From assembly GCF_028640845.1 (NCBI RefSeq), contig NC_080539.1, forward strand, positions 176,540,736 to 176,604,735: DNA of 64,000 bases. The letters are read 5' to 3'. Shown piece after piece: positions 22,401 to 33,469 of this stretch. The notes beneath the pieces were generated by a model. It was given only the letters and a program-made list of their open reading frames with translations. It ran no database searches and was not told the DNA's origin. This DNA comes from Ahaetulla prasina. Its lineage: Eukaryota > Chordata > Lepidosauria > Squamata > Colubridae. Made by a program: the position numbers and the translations under genes. Position 1 is the first letter of the stretch. The number at the start of each line of letters is the position of its first letter.

Positions 22401-25400
22401 TCATCAATTCTGCCAATGCAAAGAAATATATGAGATGACTTAGCATATCTTTCCAATGTCTTCTACAAAGGGCTGCAAGAAAGGTTTAGCAATTGTAGGC
22501 ATTGCGTATTACCCAGACTGCATAAATATATATGTATTACAAGTGTAATAAAAAAACGAACTCCACTATTGAAATTCAAGGAGAGAATGGAGTTAGTTAC
22601 CAGGTAGTTTTGAAATGATGCTTTAACACTTTCAACATCTGGCTTGGGAGGAATCCATTGATCTATAATTTCTGCCACTTTATGCAGCCAACGAATGAGT
22701 TCTTCCAACTGACAGCAAAACACCTATATAAATAATTCAGAAAAAAAATATTCATTCAGCTATGTACACATTTGGAACTATGTACAGATTTGATTGGCTT
22801 AAACTGCATGATTGCCACAGATTATTGTATGCATCAAATGCAAGGAAACAGGAATATTTACCAAGGATATCACAAAGTTTGCAAGATTCCAAAGAGTGCT
22901 AGCTTAATTCTACAGAATACTTATTTAGATATTTCAAAACTGTGAAATCCAAACATTTTTGAAATTAAAAAGAAAAACACAGAACGGGACTTTTTTAGAT
23001 TTCAGTCAAGAACTTTTCTTACTGAAAAACCATAGGGGAAATTATGGGGAAACATCAGTGGATTCCTAATTTCAGATGAAAGCATTGAAATTGGCTGCCC
23101 TTCATATATTCAAAGTTCAAAAATGAGGCATGCTGATAGGATCAAAGGGTAGAAAGTGAAAATGGTCAGTGACAAAGGCTTTCTTGCTAGAATCTATGTA
23201 TTTATATCCCTGGGAACTCAGAAGATACCACACTGAATTGTAAAATGTTCCCATTTAAACTAAGGGTCTTAATTCCTGTACAAAAGGATACATGAAGGTC
23301 AAAGGAGGAAAAGATAGGTTGCCCAGCAGACAAGGTGAGATGCTAATTTTTAGTAGTGTGAAAAGCTTATTAATTCTTCTGAACTATCTATATTCATGCA
23401 ATTTGGTGATTGACAGTATGATCTGAGCTTCCACAAAGACCATGAACCCCAATGAAAACTTTAAAGTATACGTAGCATGTTCAATTTTAACAAAATAAGA
23501 TTTAATTTTTTTTAAAAAAAATTACCTTAATACACTGTGCAAGAGAGTAATGGTCCTTCTTTTCCTTGGAGGAAAGGAATTCTGGACATCTCATTTCAAG
23601 AAAATCAGTGCTACCAGTTTCTCTTGGCTCGCTTTCCTGCTCCTTGCTGTTCCAATCCCTTAGAATGTCCATCTCATCAGATTCTTGGAAATTACATGTA
23701 TGGAAAGAGTCGGAATACAATTCCCACTGGCTCTCATTGCCATCGCTATCTCCTTGAACCTCTGGCAGAAGCTGCTCCCCATTCACACTGTTGCCGGGGA
23801 AGTCATCTTGAACCTGGCCAAATTCAGGTTTCTTTATAGCCAATGTAAGTTCAGTTAGTTGCTGTGCCAATGTCTCTAACTCCTTGAGTCTTGGTGGTAA
23901 GGAGAGATATTCATCATCACTGGCATATTCTTGCTGTAAGGGCAGGATACTTGTGGAGCGCAAGAAGTTTCCACAAGCAGCTTTTCTCCTCAAAAGACAC
24001 CCATGTCTCTTTTTGTGGCATTCCTCCTCAATTATAAAAGTGGAATTGGATGGCTGAGGGCACCCAGGAGATAAACTAGGTGACATTCCTCCAGAAATGC
24101 CAATTCCATCATCCACCAGGGACGTTTTCCCAACGGGTGATATTCTGTAGTGAGAAGCTGGAACTGAGCATTCAAGCTTTTTCAAGAAAGGACTTGAAAG
24201 TCTCTGTGCAGTAGGACTCTCCCTGGTTTGGTGTTCTTGGTCCCACATACTCGCAGACTTCAAGGTACTCTCGGGGGAAATTGAGAGGCTATCGAGATCA
24301 ATTCCAGAATCATGGACAGTGGAATCTTTGAGATTTTTTGGACGCTTGTATTTTGGTCGTAAAGGGTAAGTATAATCAAGCAAGTCCTCATATTCTTTAT
24401 TAGGATTCCAAAGGGGGGACTGACGATCTGGCGATGGTGGTAGAGAATCGGGTATTGCACATGCCCAGTAATCAGCCTGGAAGGTGGATATCCTTCTCAT
24501 ATGACCCGCTACAGAACAGTTTCTTGCGAGTATTGGTTTCTGCATGCCCAGTTTGGGACTTTCTTCATAGTCAGTCCGACTGTTTTGATACCAAGGAACA
24601 GGCATTTCATATAATGGACAGGCCCCAGTAGCTGAAAAACTTCTTGATTTTTTCAGTTCCTGTGGTTCAAACCCAGGGTCCTCAGGAGGTTGTAAGGAAC
24701 TGAAACTTCTAGGCAATACAGACATTTTGGCACTGAAATGTGGGCTTCTTTTATCTGATAAATGCCTTGGAGTGGATGAATAAGGGATAACTAGTGCTTG
24801 TCTCCTACAGTCAGTATCAAGATTGCTAACAGATCTGGTATCAGGACTAAGAAATGTAGCACCTGGAGCTTTTGTTGGGAGAACTCTTGGAAATTCCAGC
24901 ATACCGTGAAATGACTTAGTTCCACCAGAGCACTTCACCATATCCCTCTGAACGGTTTGTTTCATAGAGGAGAAAACAAAAAAGAAATGTCATATTCCAG
25001 GACATTTAATTCCTGGAAGAATAGCTAATTGACTTTAACTTAACTCAGAAGAATTAAGTCAATGTTTACATGGATTTAAGCAGCAAGCGATGACTTCTTT
25101 ATCCATCAGTAGATGGATTTTTATTTTATTTTATTAAATGTATATGACATCCAAACTCCAGAGATGCGTAACGTACATCAGGTTTCATATAAAATTGATT
25201 TATCCTTCCTTAAGATTTAAACATAGCAGCAATCTGCATATCATGTATGACAGAAAGCTAAGAAAATGCAAATATACCCACTCAAATCCCCGTTTGACAA
25301 ACCGGCTGCAGGAGTCATGCAACAAGGGACAAACTATTCTAAAAGACAAAGCATAATGTGCTTTACTTAGCTAATGGTTTCCTTCTCTAGTACTTTCAGG

Positions 25401-26585
25401 AAAATGAAGTCTAGATCTGACACTTTCATATTTTTTTTTAATTTGCATTTATAGCCCGCCCTTCTCCGAAGACTCAGGGCGGCTTACACTATGTTAAGCA
25501 ACATCATGCTAAGCTTGGCTAATCAAAGCTTGTCAGCCATTCTGTCTCATTCAGTGCATTCTGGAACAGCATAACTCTCTCCAAGGTGTCTTGGACCGTA
25601 GCGTGATGTACAGACGGAGCCATAGCTGTGAACAATGATTCACACTTTCTTTGGGAAGAACAGACCCGCAATAGTTTTGTAATCAAGAACTCTGGAGAAG
25701 GCTAATATCTTTTATTAAAACAGAAAACTGTACTTCTTCCATTTAAATATGTATTGGAATAAAAACACCCATAAATTAAAGAGATTTTTCTTATATTTCT
25801 GCATGAAACAGAAAACAGGAAACCAAAGGAAGAAAAAAAAACACTGAAGAATCTACCTGGATGGCAGAAGGCATAAGCAACCTGCTTTATATTAATTAAG
25901 CTATCATCATACATAGTATCATATAACCAAAGTTTCAATTTTTCACAGGGAGGAGATATAAAATAAACATGGGCATAATTATTGCTCCAACTATTTACTC
26001 CAGGTATTTTATGAGGGTTTGCCAAATTTCTCATGACTTTATTTTTCCAGCATTTTCCTTTTTGCCACTAGAGACTACATGAGTTAACAGAACATTATTG
26101 ATCGAAGTCTCAAACAGTTGTATCTATAGTAGAAACCAACAGTCATCTTAAATATTCATAACATCAGTCCTGTAACATCAAATAATAGTGAAAATGCAAA
26201 ATGAGAAATACAATCCATTGGCATCATTGTTCATCTAGGTGCAGAGTGAAATGTAAGAAAGATACCTTAGAAGAGGAAACAAATTTATTTCTACATCTTT
26301 ACTTACAGATGTGTACAAGTCAGGGATCATTGAAACCTTATGCTAAAAATACATTGTTTATGTAAAACACCCAAAGTGTGTCAAAGAAATACTGATCCTG
26401 CTAAGTATCTAAAGGGTACAAACCCCTTTTATAAACCTTTTACCACTAGCAATGACATTTAATTTTTTTTAAAAAAAAATCCATACATTCTTTTGCAGTA
26501 AGATGATTAGCATAATTAAGAGAGAGAAAAATACTCTTACCTGCTGCTTTTCAGAGTACAAATCACTTCTGCTAAAATGCCGCAT
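19301..26585 (-). CDS. CEP68: CEP68, centrosomal protein of 68 kDa (five coding exons)
   Basis: Coding exons in transcript order are 26585-26541, 24947-23526, 22723-22601, 20805-20709 and 19467-19301, all in phase, giving about 617 residues (human about 757). CEP68 is a centrosome-linker protein that keeps the two centrioles joined in interphase. Recognised parts: a WACAIPDSLPPSPDR segment followed by NPNKEYEDLLDYTYPLRP at about 173-212, a DSGIDLDS stretch near 228 that resembles the DSG-type degron used for mitotic removal of CEP68, SDDEYLSLP near 360, and a C-terminal helical spectrin-repeat-like domain from CCQLEELIRWL at about 492 to the end. The middle is low-complexity and poorly conserved, which explains the shorter length. 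The start ATG at 26585 is the first Met in frame with the small first coding exon, but an upstream start cannot be ruled out. Confidence 0.92.
19468..20708 (-). other. CEP68: CEP68 last intron
   Basis: Noncoding. It includes a diverged GTAGTCCTCGACTTA-family miniature element at 20341-20680; nothing else was recognised. Confidence 0.7.
20341..20680. mobile_element. Diverged miniature element, GTAGTCCTCGACTTA family
   Basis: Contains the family's GTGCTTGGCA, GCGATCACTATTTGCGATCTT and AATGGGAAAGCCAG blocks and ends with GTTAAGTGAGGACTACTT, a family terminus. The left end is eroded. Confidence 0.6.
20709..20805 (-). CDS. CEP68: CEP68 coding exon 4
   Basis: 97 bases encoding EFKKDLAEHQALTENVL... 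to ...MSTNSP plus one base. Acceptor TTGACAG, donor GTAAGG. A GTGAGA donor-like site inside the exon (about 20742-20747) was rejected because using it breaks frame with the last exon. Confidence 0.87.
21790..22075 (-). mobile_element. Possible L1-like LINE 3' end with poly-pyrimidine tract
   Basis: On the - strand the segment ends AAAATTTTTGTAAAAAC... then AATAAAAAAAA, preceded by a purine-rich run (C-rich on the + strand, about 21855-21932). This matches the style of squamate L1 3' UTRs. No coding part remains. Confidence 0.4.
22085..22280 (-). mobile_element. tRNA-derived SINE, reverse copy
   Basis: On the - strand the head reads GAGCCTGTTTGATGCAGTGG and then GAGACTGTGAGTTCTAGTTC, a tRNA-like A box and B box. 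It resembles the type B SINE head at 17887 with a different body. Confidence 0.65.
22601..22723 (-). CDS. CEP68: CEP68 coding exon 3
   Basis: 123 bases, phase 0 at both ends, encoding VFCCQLEELIRWLHKVAEII... to ...SFQNYL. Acceptor TATATAG, donor GTAACT. It begins the conserved helical C-terminal domain. Confidence 0.9.
22724..23525 (-). other. CEP68: CEP68 intron 2
   Basis: AT-rich, 0.8 kb; no feature recognised. Confidence 0.75.
23526..24947 (-). CDS. CEP68: CEP68 coding exon 2 (large exon)
   Basis: 1422 bases encoding 474 residues, from RDMVKCSGG to SLAQCIK, about three quarters of the protein. The open frame continues six codons upstream of the inferred acceptor (GTTCAG at 24948-24953, - strand), which lies behind a T/C-rich tract. 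Donor AAG|GTAATT at the 3' end. A Met upstream of the acceptor (24965) would be the start only if the small exon at 26541-26585 is not used. Confidence 0.92.
24948..26540 (-). other. CEP68: CEP68 intron 1 (between coding exons)
   Basis: Contains an old repeat fragment at about 25430-25520; the remainder holds nothing recognised. Confidence 0.7.
25430..25520 (-). mobile_element. Old interspersed repeat fragment
   Basis: The block TTTATAGCCCGCCCTTCTCC followed by GGGCGGCTTACACTATGTTA is a repeat tail widespread in squamate DNA. The family is not fixed; probably a LINE or SINE 3' segment. Confidence 0.5.
26541..26585 (-). CDS. CEP68: CEP68 first coding exon (inferred)
   Basis: 45 bases encoding MRHFSRSDLYSEKQQ, ending at a good donor (GTAAGAG), phase 0 and in frame with the large exon. 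The exon continues upstream as 5' UTR for an unknown length. The choice of this ATG is inferred from frame and splice site, not from homology. Confidence 0.6.
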
Positions 26586-26738
26586 GTCACTGCCATTAAG
26601 GAGTTTGTCAATTAGTAGCTTTCTTCCTTAAGTGCTTTGGTTTTCTTTTGTACAATCTATTAAAAAGCATCAAAAACATTTACACTAGAAATAGTGCAGT
26701 TTCCTCTATAGCTATAGAGTTTTTGTACTCCATTCTTT

Positions 26739-27118
26739 TACAGTAGTCCTTGCTTAACAAAGTTCCGACAGACTTTTCCTCCTCCCATCCAAAAAAAGTT
26801 ACCTGTGACCTGTTCTGGAGTTCTGACAGGATCCCACCCCATGGAATATGATTGCACTTTGGGCTCTTGGCAACTGGCTTACATTTTACAGCATCTGTTT
26901 GCTGCATCCCACTGTCACTTGACTGCAATGTTTGGCATTGACTTCATGTTTCCGGCAAAAAATGCTCATTGGATAACATAGATTCATTTAAAGACCACAG
27001 CATTTGTTAAGGGCCACTGCAAAAAAGCTTGTATAATTGGTCACGGTCTCATGGTGACTTGCTTAATGACCATTATTCTAGGTTTAATTGCAGTTGTAAA
27101 TTGGGGCTTACTTTAAGT
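26739..27118. mobile_element. Diverged miniature element, GTAGTCCTCGACTTA family
   Basis: Starts TACAGTAGTCCTTGCTTAAC; internal blocks GCTCTTGGCAACTGG, TCACTTGACTGCAATG and TCACGGTCTCATGGTGACTT, and a right end AATTGGGGCTTACTTTAAGT match the family order. Confidence 0.6.
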
Positions 27119-28284
27119 GCCAGCTCTTCATCTTCTGCATCTAAAGAGTTAATGACTTTTCCTAGTTAACTCAAGACAACACAAGTCTAGTCCTGCAGAA
27201 CTTTATCTACTATCATACCTGACCCGCATACACCATCTAATGGAAACTTTTTAATCTCTGAAGTTATGAATAAAACAGATTTGTTCAATTTCAGTACCTC
27301 AATCTGGAGAGATAGGAGAGAGAGAGGAAAAGGAAGCTATTTTAGAGCTGCTTTCACCAATTTTTAACTAATGCTATAAAGGCCTGGCTTAGCACATAAA
27401 TCCCTTTGAAACAGAGACCAAATCAAATGAACTTTGTGCTATTCACATAAGGATTTTTTATCAGGCATCCACTGAACCCAGCATATGTGAAAGTTACATC
27501 ATAGTTGGCTATAGATGTAGCTATTCTAAATACATAGTCTAAATACAGGTTATTCCTTAAAAATTATGCTAACACCAGTTCCAAACTGACTAATGTTTTC
27601 TCAGAGCTGATGTCCATATCATCACCACACCAGTGCCAAAACCACACCAGCAGCCTTCAAAAATCTTTTTCCCACTTTCTCTTACAAGTTGTAGGAACAT
27701 CCTCAACTTTGCCCTCCTTATCTGCCACCTCCTGCTACACTGTCATCAGACAGGAAACACTTGTTTCCATGTTCTTTCAAACAGGGATCTGTCAAAACCA
27801 GCAACCAAAGGAAAAGGAAGGATGCAGAGAAGGGGAGACAACAATTGGAGATATTCACAAAGAAACAAAGGAATTGACACTTGCCAAAAAAAGAAAAGAA
27901 AAGCCAATCACATTTTCTGGTTCAAATTAAATATTTCACTTCCAAAAGCTGTAGTTTTAAATTCAAATTTTGTTTCTTAAGAAGTGAACAACCAGGACTA
28001 TTAGCCTGGAGCTTAAGGATGAACAAGATACTGCTCAGTCATTGACTTATTTCTAGGGTAACTACTTTGTGGGGTCCCCACTAATAAGAGAAGAGTACAC
28101 TTAGGACCAGTGTGGTCAAAGGCAAAGATTAGAAACAAAAGATCTGGATTTCATCATAGGTAAACATCTTCCAATGTATCTTTTTATGTGTGCCTTCTGA
28201 AACAGCAAATCTATCAGGAAGGTTAAATACAGGATAATTCCTCGTGTAAACAGCCTCTGTTAGCATGAGTATTTACGGGTTGTT

Positions 28285-29128
28285 CAGGGTAGATTTGATT
28301 TAAATCAAGTCGATTTAAATCAAGTCGATTTAAATCACGATTTGAATCACTAGTAAAAAGGCTTGATTTAAATCAACTGGATTTAAATCATAATTTTTAA
28401 AGAGCAACTGCCATCTCTGTCTTGCAGCAGCTCCCTCTGACCTGCTGTTGACTCACCGGCAGTCCCATTCACTTTAATGGGATGGCTGGTGATGCAGCTG
28501 TGACACAACAAGCTGAGGGATATGACAGGCAGCAGGTGAGTGGATGCCTCATAACAGGCGCTGCCCTGATGGATCTGAAATGACAGGTGCTCTTTAATAT
28601 TATATTTATAAGCTGCTTAGAAGATTTCACTTTCATTTTTATTGCTTGCCTTTCCTCCTCACACTTAAGAGCTTGGTTGTACAGATGCATTTCTCTTCAA
28701 ACAATCATATAGTCTGTAGTGTACATAGATTTGCAAAACAATAGGATACAGGAATATTCTTGAACTTTGTTTTATGATTTATCTCATGGTTACTGTGAAA
28801 TTGTGTGAATGCATCAATGCAGTGCATGTTATCTCAACTTGCAGAGCTTGGATTAATTGAATGAGTTTACCAAAAATGTAAATATTGCAGAATATACAGC
28901 CTCATGCTACATAACTAAGCTCCATTTCATGCTGAATAAACTATATTAATGTATCTTAAATAGAAAACTATCTTTAGATTTTTACCCCAAAAGCATTTAA
29001 TTAAAATAAATGATAAAAATTTTAAAAAATCCAATTTAAATTTTTAAAAATCTAATTTTTAAAAAAATTTTTAAAAATCATATTTTTTTAAAAATTTTTT
29101 TAAAAATCATCAATTTTTACCCACCCTG
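28285..29128. mobile_element. GATTTAAATC-repeat element
   Basis: Left end CAGGGTAGATTTGATTTAAA and right end ACCCACCCTG are CAGGGT-type termini. The left part holds repeated GATTTAAATC palindromes (about 28298-28395), the right part repeated AAAAATTTTTTAAAAATC-like units (29030-29115). No coding sequence. Probably a nonautonomous DNA element; superfamily unsure because the flanking 8-mers match only in part. Confidence 0.55.
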
Positions 29129-29374
29129 GTTTCGTTCCAAGCTATCTTCATGTCCTGCCTGAGTCAAAAGCTCAGTCAAACCAATCAAAGCTGCAGTATT
29201 AATGACCAACAAGTTCCTCCTCAAATATATGACTATTGTTGCTTACCCCAGCAATGATCTGCCTCACTACCACACAACACATCTAAGCTGGCTGGCAACT
29301 AAACAGTTTTTATGCCAGCCTTGCTTATAAAGCTACCTAACTCTCAGATACCTCTGCTTCCTGTAGGACTAGGC

Positions 29375-29922
29375 CAGGGGTCAGCAACCTGAGGCTCTAG
29401 AGCAGTGCTTCTCAAATAGTGGGGCGCGCCCCCCAGGGGGGGTGCGAGGCTCCGTAGAGGGGGGCGCGTTTGACCTTGGCAAACACTGTCATAACAAGCT
29501 AAGCCCCGTGTTTTTAATAATGATACTATTTACAGTCGCGCGGGGGGGCGCAAAAAATGTTTTCTTCTTCCTAGGGGGGCATGACAGAAAATAATTGAGA
29601 AGCACTGCTCTAGAGCCACATGTGGCTCTTTCACCCTTCTGCTGCGGCTCCGTGTCACTCAAAATATGCGTCACAACTGCCAATGTGAGACACCCACCGG
29701 CACACGATTTATTGAGCTTTTCAACCCCAGTAGGCCAACCATGGATAAATCCAAGAAAAAAAGTTTCAGAAGAAAACAGAACGTTTAATTCAACTACATA
29801 TGCTAGTTTTGTGGCCACTTAAGAAATAGTCAGGCACGGGAAGGGTTTTGTGGCTCCTGGTGTTTTCTTCTCTGTGGGAAACAGGTCCAAATGGCACGAG
29901 TGTTTAAGGTTTCAGACCTCTG
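29375..29922. mobile_element. hAT miniature element, outer (split by 29403-29607)
   Basis: Left end CAGGGGTCAGCAACCT, right end AGGTTTCAGACCTCTG; flanking 8-mers GACTAGGC and GACCAGGC match 7 of 8. It shares ATGTGGCTCTTTCA and CTGCTGCGGCTC blocks with 12612-12915. A second hAT element lies inside it. Confidence 0.85.
29403..29607. mobile_element. hAT miniature element, nested, with exact 8-bp target duplication
   Basis: Termini CAGTGCTTCTCAA and TTGAGAAGCACTG are perfect inverted repeats, and CTCTAGAG occurs immediately on both sides (29395-29402 and 29608-29615). The interior is G-rich (GGGGGGCGCG-type runs). It interrupts the outer hAT element. Confidence 0.93.
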
Positions 29923-31121
29923 GACCAGGCAGACATTTGAACTAAAGCTCACACAAGCTTTTGCCATTAGCCAGGCTGCGTACTGGGAGGCATCAGAATG
30001 CTCAGATCTGTGTTAAGTTGATGCAGGCCACATGGACTCCATTTAGTCCCTCAGAATTTCATCAAAGAACCTCTCAGCACATACAATTATTATGCACCTC
30101 AAGGTACAGTTTTGTCTGCCCTGATATGAGCAGTAACAATGAGTCTTTCTGAACAACAACCTCCTCTTTATGTATTTGCCCATTCCTGCGAGCAAGATCA
30201 ACGGCAACAAACAGCTCAAATGCTAACCAGAGATTAGCATTCTGTGAAAAGTTCAATTCACACATGGAAAGAGTTGGCAAATGAGCTCTCTGGGGAAAGC
30301 CAGTGCTGCCTTGTTTCAAAAGAAGGACCCTCTTGTATTACAGCCTTCCAGATTCTAGACTTTTTGCCCTCTACTTCTTCCTCCTACTAATGCAAAGCAC
30401 TGAATTGAAGGGAATGTTCTCTAGGCGCTCAACTCAGCTTTTGCTTTGCATTAGCACAGTTAAAACAGGGTTTTAAAAGGAGATTCACACATTCATGGCG
30501 AAAAAACCAGCCTCTGTGAGTCTATTTAACCTTCAATAAAAGGCAATATATATCATGGTAGCAGTTGCAGAATAGAAGATGTAAGACAGCATATGTACAC
30601 TTTGTAGGTCTTCTAAGGACTTCTACCTAACCACTATGGGGGACTACTGTATGATGGATGAGGTGAGATCCTTTGGCTCAACAGGTCAGTCCTCTTATTA
30701 TCAGCTTTGGCTGCTCACAATGGTAGTTATAACATACAGAGTATTTTAGGATTCTTTTTATACATGAAAAAAACAGAATCTAGATACTACATTATGATAT
30801 GATAAGCTTTTGTGGGATCTTTTCAGTAGTGATCATTAAGCCACCAAAGCCACCAGAAAAGGCATCTGATGAAGGCCTCCATTCTATTTTTGTTCTACTG
30901 CATCTCAAGTCCACAGATATGACCCAAAAGCCGCAGGGATTCAAATCTTTATTGACAGAGCACAACATATGTACAATGAGACTGTACATTCCATGTCAAG
31001 TAACTCAAGACAGTAAACAAGTTAAGATAACTGGAAGCAAGTCAGCACTGAGAATCGAAACATGACAGGGCAAGATGATTTTTGACCCTCCATTAGTGAT
31101 TTTACAAGGAGACAAAAATAC

Positions 31122-32760
31122 CGTATTTTTCGGACTAGAATAGAATAGAATAGAATTGAATTTTTTATTGGCCAAGTGTGATTGGACACACAAGGAATTT
31201 GTCTTGGTGCATATGCTCTCAGTGTACATAAAAGAAAAGATACGTTCATCAAGGTACAACATTTACAACACAATTGATGATCAATATATCAATATAAATC
31301 ATAAGGATTGCAAGCAACAAGTTATAGTCATACAGTCATAAGTGGAAAGAGATTGGCGATGGGAACTATGAAACGATTAATAGTAGTGCAGATTCAGTAA
31401 ATAGTCTGACAGTGTTGAGGGAATTATTTGTTTAGCAGAGTGATGGCCTTCGGGGAAAAACTGTTCTTGTGTCTAGTTGTTCTGGTGTGCAGTGCTCTAT
31501 AGCGTCGTTTTGAGGGTAGGAGTTGAAACAGTTTATGTCCAGGATGCGAGGGATCTGCAAATATTTTCACGGCCCTCTTCTTGATTCGTGCAGTATACAG
31601 GTCCTCAATGGAAGGCAAGTTGGTAGCAATTATTTTTTCTGCAGTTCTAATTATCCTCTGAAGTCTGTGTTTTTCTTGTTGGGTTGCAGAACCGAACCAG
31701 ACAGTTATAGAGGTGCAAATGACAGACTCAATAATTCCTCTGTAGAATTGGATCAGCAGCTCCTTGGGCAGTTTGAGCTTACTGAGTTGGCGCAGAAAGA
31801 ACATTCTTTGTTGTCCTTTTTAATGATGTTTTGATGTTAGCTGTCCATTTGAGATCTTGCGATATGATAGAACCCAGAAATTTGAAGGTTTCTACTGTTG
31901 ATACTGTGTTGTCAAGTATTGTGAGAGGTGGAAGTATGGAAGGGTTTTTCCTAAAGTCTACCACCATTTCTACGGTTTTGAGTGTGTTCAGTTCCAGATT
32001 GTTTTGGTTGCACCACAAGGCTAGTCGTTTGACCTCTCGTCTATATGCGGATTCGTCATTGTCTCGAATGAGACCAATCACTGTTGTGTCATCTGCGAAC
32101 TTCAGTAGCTTAACAGATGGATCATTGGAGATGCAGTCATTGGTATACAGAGAGAAGTGGGGAGAGCACACAGCCTTGGGGGGCCCCTGTGCTAATTGTA
32201 CAGGTATTTGATGTGATCTTGCTTAGCTTCACCTGCTGCTTCCTGTTTGTTAGGAAGCTTGTGATCCACTTACAAGCCTGTTCCGGTACCTGTAGCTGGT
32301 TTAGCTTAGTTAGGAGAATGTCTGGAATGATGGTATTGAATGCTGAACTAAAGTCTACAAAAAGGACCCTTGCATAGGTCTTTGGAGACTCAAGATGTAG
32401 GGTGTAGTGCAGAGCCATATTAACAGCATCATCTATAAGACTCACCTATCTTTTTTGGTGAGAAAAACAAGAAAAATAAATCTGCCTCTGCCTCCCAGCA
32501 ATTTTGCCTCCTTGCAGCAAACAACAGCCTGCTTTACTTTCATTTTCGTTTTCAACATTGTTTGATTAGCACAAGAAAAAAAAAATCTTCTCCCAGCAAT
32601 TTACCTCCTTGCAGCAAGCAGCAGAGGCCTGTGCAACAATAGACAATGGCAATCCTTGCAGCCTGCAACAATAGACAATGGCAATCCTTGCAGCCTGAAA
32701 CAGCTGAGAGTCCGGGACAATCAATTTGTGCTAATTAGGCTGTGCTGCAGCTGAAATGGG
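31122..32760. mobile_element. TTTTTCGGACTATAAGAC-type miniature element split by an L3 LINE
   Basis: The terminus CCGTATTTTTCGGACT at 31131-31146 lines up across the LINE with TATAAGACTCACC at 32432-32444. The body continues at least to about 32700 and includes a 32-bp unit repeated twice at about 32633-32698. A relative with both ends is at 40240-40765. Confidence 0.65.
31137..32432 (-). mobile_element. L3/CR1-type LINE, 5'-truncated, AATAG tail
   Basis: On the - strand this carries the second half of the reverse transcriptase, in several frames: FVDFSSAFNTI, GAPQGCVLSP, then KLLKFADDTTVIGLIRD with the catalytic FADD, NNLELNTLKTVEMVVDFR, and the C-terminal region ending in KNSFSPKAITLLNK. 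Beyond it lies a 3' UTR with GGCCAAGTGTGATTGG-type sequence and a short AATAG repeat tail at 31137-31156. Frameshifts break the frame. It starts at the DDAVNMALHY block, so it is truncated inside the element. Confidence 0.9.
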
Positions 32761-33469
32761 CTGTTAATTAATTTTCCATCTACCCAAAGATGTCATAACG
32801 TACTAATGTAAAAACTTACTAACATGTAAACAGATTAAATTAACAGCTGCATTTTACATGGCTTGACAAGCCTTAAGATCAGCTTTTGTTCCTTTGTCAA
32901 TTCTTCTCGGCCAGGTTTAGAAGGGGTTTTATAGTACAATTTGCATGTCTATAGACTTCTTCCACACTCCAATCAAGAATAGTCTAACTCTGTGGATGAG
33001 CAAATCACATTTGCCAGTTTAACTCCACATTTTTAGCCATGATGAACAGTTCCTGCAAACTTCTACGCCTGCATATTATTTGGTAACTCTTTCTCCAGTC
33101 TTCGTAAAATACTGGCTTAATACAATATTGCATTTCATTTTTCTATAATTCTCTAGCATGATGAACAGATCAGCATCTTTCTTTCCCTCTCTCTCTTTCA
33201 TTTAAAGACTGGCTGTGCAAATCGTAGACTATTCAACATGGGATAGATTGCGGGGGAGAGAGGAAAATAAACGCTTTTGCTTTGCAATGTATCTTGTTTT
33301 TTGTTGGGTTTTTTTTTTCTGCTAACAGAATCGAGCTGCCAATCATTCCCACCCAACTAAGCCCTTGGATTCGTAGCGTTCCCGGAATTTTTGGAGACTT
33401 TTGACTGCCGTCGGAGGAATTCTGTTTCTCGGTGAAGATATTAAGCTCCACAGGTGGTCAACTGCACAA

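Larger units (their letters stand above)
20806..22600 (-). other. CEP68: CEP68 intron 3
   Basis: Contains a pyrimidine-rich LINE 3' end (21790-22075) and a SINE (22085-22280). A 136-residue open frame at 21044-21454 (- strand) has no recognisable domain and is treated as chance. Confidence 0.7.
26586..33469 (-). other. CEP68: CEP68 5' UTR intron region
   Basis: DNA between the first coding exon and the CpG island; noncoding and mostly occupied by the repeats listed separately (26739-27118, 28285-29128, 29375-29922, 31122-32760). The stretches 27120-28280, 29930-31120 and 32770-33469 show nothing recognisable. Confidence 0.6.

Noticed and set aside
28285..29128. CRISPR-like repeat array from the GATTTAAATC units
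   Set aside because: Spacing is irregular, the repeats are palindromic and AT-rich, and the host is a vertebrate.
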